Positions 1 to 5,280 of a stretch of 5,280 nt of DNA are shown one piece after another (the first letter of the stretch is position 1; every line of letters begins with the position of its first letter). The notes below the pieces were generated by a model. It was not told the origin of the DNA. It did not search any database and was given only the letters and a program-made list of their open reading frames with translations. Both the position numbers and the translations under genes were made by a program. The stretch comes from Draconibacterium sp. Lineage in GTDB: Bacteria; Bacteroidota; Bacteroidia; Bacteroidales; Prolixibacteraceae. The DNA lies in the NCBI GenBank assembly GCA_015493625.1, contig WGCT01000080.1, positions 1-5,280 of the forward strand. The letters are read 5' to 3'.

Positions 1-726
1 CGAGCCAACGGTTACTACGCCGGGAATTATGCCGTACATAACAATGCCAAGAATGGCGACAGAAGCAAGCAATGCAATGCCAATTCCTTTCGTTGTAATC
101 TCGTATTTTTTGAAATAATATACAAAAACAATTGCCGGAATTGCCAGCAAGTTCAATAAGTGTACACCTATTGAAAGGCCAATAATATATGCAATAAAAA
201 TAAGCCACCGGTTTGCATTTGGCTCGTCGGCAACATTCTCCCACTTAAAAATAGCCCACAAAACAATGGCAGTCATCATCGACGAAGTAGCGTAAACTTC
301 GCCCTCAACAGCCGAAAACCAAAAAGTATCGGAAAACGTGTAAGCCAGTGCGCCAACCAGTCCACTTGCCATAATTGCCAAGGTTTGTCCCAACGAAATT
401 TCGTTTTTTGTAGCTACCAGTTTTTTTGCGAGATGAGTGATTGTCCAAAACAGAAACATAATGGTAAATCCACTTGCCAGTGCCGACCACGAGTTAATTA
501 ATTTAGCTGCACTTCCGGGATTGCCAAAAAGAGTAAACATCCTCCCTATTATCATAAAAAGCGGAGCACCGGGTGGGTGTCCCACTTCCATTTTAAACGA
601 GGTGGTTATAAACTCGCCACAATCCCAGAAACTTACTGTGGGTTCTATGGTTAACAGATAAACTACGGCTGCAATAAGAAAACTTACCCAGCCAAAAATG
701 TTGTTGTACTGATTATATCGTTTCAT
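1..726 (-). CDS. DUF2723 (TMEM260-like) multi-pass membrane glycosyltransferase, N-terminal part
   Basis: This frame is open from an ATG at 724-726 to the window edge, giving 242 codons with no stop, so the C-terminal part lies outside. Bacteroidota DUF2723 proteins are usually far longer, often around 1000 residues. A short basic N-terminus leads into a membrane segment at about residues 11-27. The first extracytoplasmic loop then carries SFWDCGEF (32-39, with D35 and E38) and GHPPGAP (49-55). Further hydrophobic spans lie near 84-98, 114-130, 148-160, 174-203 and 215-235, with WFSAVEGEVYA at 136-146 between two of them. An acidic residue in the first external loop is the catalytic position in GT-C glycosyltransferases such as protein O-mannosyltransferases, and human TMEM260, an O-mannosyltransferase, belongs to the same family. 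The inferred role is transfer of a sugar from a lipid-linked donor at the inner membrane; the substrate cannot be read from the sequence. The family call is firm, the enzymatic role less so. Confidence 0.88.
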   Translation of the reverse strand, partial: MKRYNQYNNIFGWVSFLIAAVVYLLTIEPTVSFWDCGEFITTSFKMEVGHPPGAPLFMIIGRMFTLFGNPGSAAKLINSWSALASGFTIMFLFWTITHLAKKLVATKNEISLGQTLAIMASGLVGALAYTFSDTFWFSAVEGEVYATSSMMTAIVLWAIFKWENVADEPNANRWLIFIAYIIGLSIGVHLLNLLAIPAIVFVYYFKKYEITTKGIGIALLASVAILGIVMYGIIPGVVTVGS

Positions 727-820
727 TTTAAAATGATTTCTGCAAAATAGAATTGAATATTTTAATAGCTGCGAAGATAATTGTTTTGCTGCAAATAGAA
801 ACAGATGAAAGATTATTTAA
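727..820. other. Intergenic gap between pgeF and the DUF2723 gene
   Basis: This AT-rich gap of 94 bp separates two minus-strand genes. I see no terminator hairpin with a T-tract after pgeF, so read-through into the DUF2723 gene is possible. On the minus strand, TATCTTCG (772-779) is a one-mismatch match to the Bacteroidota -7 consensus TAnnTTTG, but no -33 TTG lies at the usual distance, so I do not call it a promoter. A small palindrome, TTTGC-T-GCAAA, sits at 785-795. No RNA gene or small ORF is evident. Confidence 0.5.
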
Positions 821-1573
821 CTAATATTTCAACATTATCCCTGTGGCCATCCTTCCTGTATCAATTCCATTGCGGCGTGCCGAAAAATATTTATCGCTTT
901 TTTCGAACGAACATTCACCGGTTGTTTCTATGTTTTCAGGGTTTACACCCGACTCAATAAGAATTTGCCGGTTGGCCTCCCAGAGGTTAAAATGGTATTT
1001 CCCCGACCTGTTCAGGTGCACTGTTTTTTCGGCATTGGGAACTGTTTTTCGAACGGCATTTATCACTTCGTCGCCCACTTCATAAATTTTGGGCCCAATT
1101 GAGGCCCCAATTGTTGCAACAATATTTTTGGATTCCGTTTGATAATTTGCTCCCATTTTACTGATGGTTTCTGCAACAATTTTTTTAACAGTACCACGCC
1201 AGCCGGCATGTACCGCGGCAACCACTTTTTTTACCGGGTCGAAAAGAAGAACGGGAACACAATCGGCAGTTTGAATGCAGATACAAATTCCCGGCAGATT
1301 GGTAATTAGTGCATCGGTATTATCGATTTCCGATATAGGAATATTTCGAACTTCAACTACATTATTTGTGTGAGTTTGACGTGGAAACAGAAGTTGTTCA
1401 GGATTGATTCCCAGCTCTTTAGCCAGTTGTTTTCTGCTGTTTAAAAACTGGGTGGGCGAGTCGCCGGTATAGCGGGGTGTTCGTTCGGCTATCGATTGCT
1501 TTGTTGTTGTAAAAGCAAGCAGGTTTGTAAACCCATTAAACAGCCGGTAGGTTGTAATGTTTTTATTATCCAT
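821..1573 (-). CDS. pgeF: PgeF/YfiH/LACC1-family protein (peptidoglycan editing factor, polyphenol oxidase-type laccase domain)
   Basis: The 250-residue protein has the usual length for this cytoplasmic single-domain family. Its three zinc-site positions are visible: H68 in RQTHTNN (66-71), C105 in QTADCVPVLL (101-110) and H122 in VHAGWRG (121-127). Other family blocks are TDALIT (86-91), ATIGASIGP (153-161) followed by YEVGDEV (164-170), and the C-terminal YFSARRNGIDTGRMA (229-243). Family members act on purine nucleosides (phosphorylase, adenosine deaminase activities in YfiH and LACC1). In E. coli, PgeF prevents L-Ser from replacing L-Ala in the peptidoglycan stem peptide. Which role dominates here is not visible. 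The N-terminal loop that usually holds a GG and an NLG-like segment is shortened around residues 22-38. The ATG at 1571-1573 is supported because it overlaps the end of the upstream Crp-like gene by 8 nt, suggesting translational coupling. The stop is TAG. Confidence 0.93.
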   Translation of the reverse strand: MDNKNITTYRLFNGFTNLLAFTTTKQSIAERTPRYTGDSPTQFLNSRKQLAKELGINPEQLLFPRQTHTNNVVEVRNIPISEIDNTDALITNLPGICICIQTADCVPVLLFDPVKKVVAAVHAGWRGTVKKIVAETISKMGANYQTESKNIVATIGASIGPKIYEVGDEVINAVRKTVPNAEKTVHLNRSGKYHFNLWEANRQILIESGVNPENIETTGECSFEKSDKYFSARRNGIDTGRMATGIMLKY

Positions 1574-2240
1574 TCCGAATGATGTTGTTTAAAGCTGCCT
1601 TATCGAGAATTGTAATCTGTTTTTTTTGAATTCGAATTAAGCCCTCTTTTTGCATCTCACCAAAAACACGTGCCAGCGACGGGCGGGCAACACCAAACAG
1701 GTCGGCCAATTGCTGTTGAGTACTTTTAATTTCTATTTTATCTTTTTGTTTCTCGGCCTGTTGCAAAAGAAAGTGCGCCATTTTTTCTTTTATTGTTTTA
1801 AAGCTTAAGAAATGTATTTTTTGCGACAGAAACTGCGTTCGGGTAGAGATACTGTTCAGGTAGTTTTCGAGAATTTGCCTGTTTAACTGCAGCATTTTTA
1901 AAAACTCGGTAACCGGAACAACAAGTATTAAAACAGCAGTATTTGCGGTAACTGTAACCGGATAGTAATTGTCTTTCCCAAAAATAAAAGCCGATGCCAG
2001 AGGTTGCGGTGTTTCAATGTCATCAATCTTTACCGTTTTCCCCGAATAGTCTATCATTTCGGCGCGTACACTGCCGTTTAAAATTATTCGTAATGTTTTT
2101 ACCGGTTCGCCTTCGATTGCAATTACGTCGTTTTTTTCAAATTTTTTTATCTGAAAATGAATTTGCTGAAACAACTGCCTACTCTCTTCTTCTGTTACAC
2201 CTTTAAAAACCGGACATTCAGACAACAGTTTGTAATTCAT
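1566..2240 (-). CDS. Crp/Fnr-family transcriptional regulator
   Basis: Read from the ATG at 2238-2240 this is a 224-residue protein, normal for the family. A cyclic-nucleotide-binding-type beta-roll covers about residues 12-112 (GEPV, then LRIILNGSVRAEM). A long dimerisation helix follows (about 113-150), then a winged helix-turn-helix at about 173-202 (STQQQLADLFGVARPSLARV, then a recognition-helix end and wing). The residues that bind cAMP in E. coli CRP are not recognisable, and only one cysteine remains (C9), so neither cAMP sensing nor an FNR-type iron-sulfur cluster is supported; the ligand is unknown. Two in-frame starts lie further upstream (ATG at 2268-2270, TTG at 2277-2279) and would add 10 or 13 residues. 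I prefer 2240 because MNYKLLSECPVF resembles the usual family N-terminus and an A-rich stretch precedes it. The gene ends inside the start of pgeF, so it is the first gene of that pair and may regulate it and itself. Confidence 0.9.
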   Translation of the reverse strand: MNYKLLSECPVFKGVTEEESRQLFQQIHFQIKKFEKNDVIAIEGEPVKTLRIILNGSVRAEMIDYSGKTVKIDDIETPQPLASAFIFGKDNYYPVTVTANTAVLILVVPVTEFLKMLQLNRQILENYLNSISTRTQFLSQKIHFLSFKTIKEKMAHFLLQQAEKQKDKIEIKSTQQQLADLFGVARPSLARVFGEMQKEGLIRIQKKQITILDKAALNNIIRNG

Positions 2241-2321
2241 TACTTTTTGCTTTTGTTGAATAAAACACATGTTAAACAACGCAACACACCTGTTTTTGTT
2301 GTTATTAAATCACAATTATAC

Positions 2322-2344
2322 AGTTTCAAAAAAATCCGGAAACT
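2322..2344. repeat. Inverted repeat, possible operator
   Basis: AGTTTC (2322-2327) and its exact complement GAAACT (2339-2344) are separated by 11 bp, a total span of 23 bp close to that of Crp-family operators. It lies about 80 bp upstream of the preferred start of the Crp-like gene and about 145 bp upstream of the aldolase start. Autoregulation is therefore possible. The half-sites do not match the E. coli CRP (TGTGA) or FNR (TTGAT) sequences, and six-base arms in AT-rich DNA can arise by chance. Confidence 0.25.
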
Positions 2345-2417
2345 TTAATTGCAAACAAGAGGTACAAATATTAAATAATAAAGAATTTAATCTTCGTTAA
2401 CAGAGGTTATTTGCAGC

Positions 2418-2425
2418 TATATTTT
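2418..2425 (+). promoter_or_regulatory. Candidate -7 element for the aldolase gene
   Basis: TATATTTT, followed by CG, matches seven of eight positions of the Bacteroidota sigma-ABfr -7 consensus TAnnTTTG. Transcription would start near 2432 and leave a leader of about 57 nt. No clear TTG at the -33 position is visible (the sequence there is TTAAC), so this remains a weak call. Confidence 0.25.
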
Positions 2426-2488
2426 CGAAGTTGTAAATTCGCAGGAAACGAAACAGAAATTCGATAAAACAATAAAAATTAAATAATT

Positions 2489-3565
2489 ATGGGAAAAATA
2501 GCCGAAAATGTTAAGCCGGGCGTAGTTACCGGATCCGACTTGCAATTTATCTTTCAAGTTGCTAAAGAAAATCATTTTGCCATTCCGGCAGTAAATGTAA
2601 TTGGCTCATCGTCGATTAACGGAGTTATGGAAGCAGCAAAAAAGGCAAATGCGCCAGTTATGATTCAGTTTTCGAATGGAGGAGCTGCTTTTAATGCCGG
2701 TAAAGGATTAAAATTAGACGGCCACGATGCTGCTGTTTTGGGTGCTGTTGCAGGTGCAAAACATATTCATACTTTGGCCGAAGCATACGGAGTGCGTGTT
2801 GTATTACACACCGACCACGCTGCTAAGAAATTATTACCTTGGATTGACGGATTGTTAGATGCAAGTGAGAAAAATTTTGCCGAAACAGGAAAACCACTTT
2901 TCAGCTCGCACATGTTAGACCTTTCTGAAGAGCCGATTGAAGAGAACATCGAAATCAGCAAAAGATATTTGGAGAGAATGGCAAAAATGGGAATGACATT
3001 GGAAATTGAATTGGGAATTACCGGCGGAGAAGAAGATGGCGTTGATAACAGCGATGTAGATTCTTCGAAACTATATACTCAGCCCGAAGAGGTTTGTTAT
3101 GCATACGAAGAATTGAGCAAAGTATCGCCAAACTTTACCATTGCTGCATCGTTTGGGAATGTTCACGGTGTTTACAAACCGGGTAACGTAAAACTTACTC
3201 CAAAGATTCTTGACAATTCTCAAAAATATATTCAGAAGAAATTAAATACCGATGAAAAACCTGTAAACTTTGTTTTCCATGGTGGCTCGGGTTCTTCGGC
3301 CGACGATATTAAAGAGGCAATAAGTTACGGTGTAATTAAAATGAACATTGACACCGATACACAGTGGGCATTTTGGGATGGCGTTCGCGCTTTCGAAGCT
3401 GCCAACCACGACTATTTACAAGGTCAGATTGGAAATCCGGAAGGAGATGAAAAACCAAACAAAAAATTCTACGACCCACGTGCATGGTTGCGTAAAGGCG
3501 AAGAGAGTTTGATTGCCCGTTTAATTCAGGCATTTGAAGACTTAAATGCAATTGATAGTTTATAA
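2489..3565 (+). CDS. fbaA: Class II (type A) fructose-bisphosphate aldolase
   Basis: The 358-residue cytoplasmic enzyme cleaves fructose 1,6-bisphosphate to dihydroxyacetone phosphate and glyceraldehyde 3-phosphate, and runs the reverse reaction in gluconeogenesis. It is collinear with E. coli FbaA (359 residues). Visible zinc and catalytic positions are D109 and H110 in HTDH (107-110), E174 in LEIELG, H226 in FGNVHGVYKPG, and H264 in VFHGGSGS. NIDTDTQW (286-293) carries the N286/D288 substrate contacts, and R331 lies in YDPRAWLR. The long GGEEDGVDN segment (179-187) is characteristic of the type A subfamily. The residue after HTDH is alanine (A111), where E. coli has cysteine; it is not a metal ligand, so activity should be retained. 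The ATG at 2489 gives the expected N-terminus (KPGVVTG) and sits in an A/T-only leader with no Shine-Dalgarno, as usual in Bacteroidota. The gene stands alone, followed 21 nt after its stop by a strong hairpin. Confidence 0.97.
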   Translation: MGKIAENVKPGVVTGSDLQFIFQVAKENHFAIPAVNVIGSSSINGVMEAAKKANAPVMIQFSNGGAAFNAGKGLKLDGHDAAVLGAVAGAKHIHTLAEAYGVRVVLHTDHAAKKLLPWIDGLLDASEKNFAETGKPLFSSHMLDLSEEPIEENIEISKRYLERMAKMGMTLEIELGITGGEEDGVDNSDVDSSKLYTQPEEVCYAYEELSKVSPNFTIAASFGNVHGVYKPGNVKLTPKILDNSQKYIQKKLNTDEKPVNFVFHGGSGSSADDIKEAISYGVIKMNIDTDTQWAFWDGVRAFEAANHDYLQGQIGNPEGDEKPNKKFYDPRAWLRKGEESLIARLIQAFEDLNAIDSL

Positions 3566-3586
3566 AAAAACCACTATTACAATACT

Positions 3587-3622
3587 AAAAAGCCGTGTCA
3601 GTTTTATGATACGGCTTTTTTT
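3587..3622. terminator. Rho-independent terminator, probably bidirectional
   Basis: A 14-bp stem pairs AAAAAGCCGTGTCA (3587-3600) with TGATACGGCTTTTT (3607-3620) around a six-base loop (GTTTTA), with one G-T wobble. On the plus strand it ends in a run of Ts to 3622, 21 nt after the aldolase stop. On the minus strand the A-tract at 3587-3591 supplies the Ts, so the hairpin also follows the convergent RACo-like gene, whose stop is 19 nt away at 3642. Shared hairpins between convergent genes are common. Confidence 0.9.
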
Positions 3623-3641
3623 ATAAATCTGCTTTTAACGG

Positions 3642-5132
3642 TTAAACCAACATCATCTTTTCAATATAAATATCCTGAAACGATGTGTCGCCTTCGAGAT
3701 TTATATGCGATGTTTTATTTAAAATATTCCGGATAAAATTGTTCTCTTCGAAAAGGAACATTTTTGCTCCGATAAGTGCAGTATTTCCAAGTTTAAAAAC
3801 TTTCTCCTCTTCGCACTCTATTAATCCTGTTCTGATAACGTTTTTAACAGTTAGGAAATTTCCAAAACCACCGGCAATAAATACATTTGCAACAGTGCTG
3901 TAATTTATATTTAACCGGTTCATTAACAGCTGAATTCCGGTTGCAATTGCCGCTTTTGCCAGTTGAAATTCGCGAATGTCTTGCTGTGTTAGTACTACTT
4001 GCGGGGTAATTTCAATTTTATCGTCGCCCGAATTTATCTCACCAAACATTCCTATTTTCTCTTGTTCGAGTAAAATTGCCAACACATCAATCAGTCCGCT
4101 GCCGCAAATTCCTTTTGCTTCTGCATTTCCAATTATATGGCTTTTTAATTTGTCGTTTTCAATGGTTACCGACGAGATGGCTCCCGTAGTTGCCCGCATT
4201 CCTTGATTTATGTTTGCCCCTTCGAAAGCAGGCCCGGCTGCTGTTGATGCACAAACAATTTTATTACGGTTTCCCACCACAATTTCACCGTTCGTTCCCA
4301 AGTCTATTAACACCGAGAACTCTTCCCGTTCAGCCATTTTTGTGGCTGCAATTCCGGCTAAAATATCGCTGCCAACAAAACTTCCAATCGATGGGAAAAA
4401 TTTAATTTCTGTATCAGCACTCAACTTCCAGTTTAACTCTTTTGCCGAGAAATGCTGCTCTCCCAAGTCGGGCGAGTCGAAAGGGTAAAACGAAAGCGAA
4501 TCGACTTTTAATCCGGTGAAAATATGGTGCATTACTGTGTTTCCAACAATGGCAACCCGTTTTACATCAACCGGATATTTTTCCATAACCGATTCAATCA
4601 TCTCACCAATTTTTGTACGAATAATTTTTTGTTGCTCTTCTTGTTTTCCGTCGAGACAACTTTGAATGCGGGCAATTAAATCGCCACCAAATTTAGCCTG
4701 CGGATTAATAGCAGAAACCGAGTTAAGAACATGTCCGTTTTCGAGATGAATAAGTTGTGCAACAACTGTTGTTGTTCCTAAATCGATTGCAATTCCATAT
4801 CCTATCTGCGGCTTAATTTCAAAGGTCGAGTTGTCGGCAAGAATAATATTTTCGAACTGCGAAATTTCGAGAGTAATATCCGATTCGGCCTTGCAATAAC
4901 AGGCAAGCCGCCATTCATCACCAAATTTTAGTTTTTTTAATTTTTTCCGCTGAGCAGCATCTGCAGCCAGCTCACCTTTCAAGAGTTTTACTTTACATGC
5001 CCCGCAAGTTCCTTTTCCTCCGCAGGGAAATTCGACACCAAATTCGTGCAGCGTATCTATTAACGGAGTTCCTCTGTTTACTTCAAGAATTTTGCCCAAC
5101 GGTTCGAGGGTAATTTTTACTTTTTGTTGCAT
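3642..5132 (-). CDS. RACo-like ferredoxin-ASKHA ATPase (reductive activator of corrinoid proteins, DUF4445 family)
   Basis: The 496-residue protein begins with a [2Fe-2S] ferredoxin domain (about 1-95). Its cluster cysteines are C37, C43 and C46 in PCGGKGTCGACK and C78 in RLACYC. A short connector leads into an ASKHA ATPase fold. Phosphate-1 is AIDLGTTTVVAQ (115-126), phosphate-2 is VLIDLGTNGEIVVG (274-287), and the adenosine-side motif is IAGGFGNF (419-426). The family blocks IVGNTVMHH (195-203) and STAAGPAFEGANI (296-308) are also present. RACo proteins use ATP to drive low-potential electron transfer to Co(II) in corrinoid methyltransferase partners, returning them to active Co(I). At 496 residues it is clearly shorter than Carboxydothermus RACo (over 600), with almost nothing between the ferredoxin and the ATPase; the missing part corresponds to the linker and dimerisation region. 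No corrinoid protein or methyltransferase is encoded in the window, so the partner is unknown. The ATG at 5132 puts the ferredoxin domain at the expected distance from the N-terminus. Confidence 0.9.
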   Translation of the reverse strand: MQQKVKITLEPLGKILEVNRGTPLIDTLHEFGVEFPCGGKGTCGACKVKLLKGELAADAAQRKKLKKLKFGDEWRLACYCKAESDITLEISQFENIILADNSTFEIKPQIGYGIAIDLGTTTVVAQLIHLENGHVLNSVSAINPQAKFGGDLIARIQSCLDGKQEEQQKIIRTKIGEMIESVMEKYPVDVKRVAIVGNTVMHHIFTGLKVDSLSFYPFDSPDLGEQHFSAKELNWKLSADTEIKFFPSIGSFVGSDILAGIAATKMAEREEFSVLIDLGTNGEIVVGNRNKIVCASTAAGPAFEGANINQGMRATTGAISSVTIENDKLKSHIIGNAEAKGICGSGLIDVLAILLEQEKIGMFGEINSGDDKIEITPQVVLTQQDIREFQLAKAAIATGIQLLMNRLNINYSTVANVFIAGGFGNFLTVKNVIRTGLIECEEEKVFKLGNTALIGAKMFLFEENNFIRNILNKTSHINLEGDTSFQDIYIEKMMLV

Positions 5133-5280
5133 GGTATTTTCTACTAAAAAATTGCGTTAATATAACTTCTTTTTTTAAAGTGCTAAAATTACTATTTAAT
5201 GAAGTTATTTTGGCTTAAGTGAGGGTGATTATAAAGGCAAATTATATTTAGCTTTGCTAAAGTTTTTGAAAAACAAAAAG
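5133..5280. other. AT-rich upstream region of the RACo-like gene, open to the right edge
   Basis: No coding sequence is recognisable in these 148 bp. They should contain the minus-strand promoter of the RACo-like gene. The best candidate, TAATTTTA on the minus strand (5184-5191), has one mismatch to TAnnTTTG and lacks a -33 TTG, so I do not call it. A better, outward-facing element lies at 5249-5256, suggesting this is a divergent promoter region with a plus-strand gene just beyond the edge. Confidence 0.4.
5249..5256 (+). promoter_or_regulatory. Candidate -7 promoter element facing out of the window
   Basis: TAGCTTTG is an exact match to the Bacteroidota -7 consensus TAnnTTTG and is followed by C, as is common. 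It sits in the perfect inverted repeat TTTAGC-TTT-GCTAAA (5247-5261). There is no perfect TTG at -33; the sequence about 20 bp upstream is GTGATT. Transcription would begin near 5263 and run rightward into unseen sequence. Confidence 0.4.

Larger units (their letters stand above)
2241..2488. other. Divergent intergenic region between the Crp-like regulator and the aldolase gene
   Basis: This AT-rich stretch of 248 bp holds the control signals for two divergent genes. No coding potential stands out apart from the optional upstream starts of the regulator. It contains an inverted repeat AGTTTC-N11-GAAACT at 2322-2344, the hexamer palindrome GTTAAC at 2396-2401, and a candidate plus-strand -7 element near 2418-2425. 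A looser pair, AACAAC (2275-2280) with GTTGTT (2298-2303), would lie in the regulator's leader transcript, but it is low-complexity and weak. I found no riboswitch-like fold or RNA gene. Confidence 0.5.

Noticed and set aside
305..490. Minus-strand ORF of 61 codons
   Set aside because: It lies in another frame of the same strand inside the DUF2723 coding sequence, which has clear family motifs; the short ORF matches no recognisable family.
843..1085. Plus-strand ORF of 80 codons opposite pgeF
   Set aside because: It overlaps the conserved C-terminal half of pgeF on the opposite strand and shows no domain of its own.
1566..2240. FNR-type oxygen sensor
   Set aside because: FNR needs four cysteines for its iron-sulfur cluster; this protein has one, so only the broad Crp/Fnr family can be claimed.
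2275..2303. Leader hairpin AACAAC/GTTGTT in the regulator's 5' region
   Set aside because: The arms are six low-complexity bases around a 17-base loop, too weak for a supported RNA structure.
2157..2348. Plus-strand ORF of 63 codons near the start of the Crp-like gene
   Set aside because: It is partly antisense to the regulator and partly AT-rich intergenic DNA, with Phe/Leu/Lys-rich low-complexity translation.
4210..4488. Plus-strand ORF of 92 codons opposite the RACo-like gene
   Set aside because: It is antisense to a strongly supported conserved coding region, with no promoter or start context and a protein that looks like a frame shadow.
3642..5132. Ferredoxin subunit of an oxidoreductase such as NqrF
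   Set aside because: The ferredoxin domain is followed by an ASKHA ATPase with both phosphate motifs and no FAD/NAD-binding module, which fits RACo and not a flavin reductase.
5184..5191. Minus-strand -7 element TAATTTTA for the RACo-like gene
   Set aside because: It has one mismatch to TAnnTTTG and no -33 TTG at the right distance, in DNA so AT-rich that such matches are expected by chance.

Overview
The window looks like ordinary chromosomal DNA from a member of the Bacteroidota. I infer this from the AT-rich composition, the lack of clear Shine-Dalgarno sequences, a perfect TAnnTTTG-type promoter element near the right end, and a DUF2723 membrane protein of the kind typical of that phylum. 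A Marinilabiliales-like (Prolixibacteraceae-type) anaerobe or facultative anaerobe would fit the gene mix, but the sequence alone does not prove that rank.

Layout from left to right: (1) the N-terminal 242 codons of a DUF2723/TMEM260-like multi-pass glycosyltransferase, on the minus strand and cut by the left edge (726 down to 1). (2) A 94-bp gap. (3) A minus-strand pair read leftward: a Crp/Fnr-family regulator followed by pgeF (YfiH/LACC1 family), with reading frames overlapping by 8 bp. (4) A divergent AT-rich intergenic region of about 250 bp (2241-2488) with a short inverted repeat. (5) A complete plus-strand class II fructose-bisphosphate aldolase. (6) A strong hairpin with A and T tracts, able to terminate transcription from both sides, between two convergent genes. 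(7) A minus-strand ferredoxin-ASKHA protein of the RACo (corrinoid-protein reductive activator) type. (8) A 148-bp AT-rich end region with a plausible plus-strand promoter pointing out of the window.

The genes do not form one pathway. The aldolase is central glycolysis/gluconeogenesis. PgeF is linked to peptidoglycan quality control or purine-nucleoside metabolism and is probably co-transcribed and translationally coupled with its Crp-like neighbour. The RACo-like protein implies a corrinoid-dependent methyltransferase elsewhere in the genome, because no corrinoid protein is encoded here. I see no mobile element, CRISPR array, RNA gene or defence system, and no convincing undescribed system. 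The most interesting points are the compact RACo-like activator without a visible partner and the regulator-pgeF coupling.
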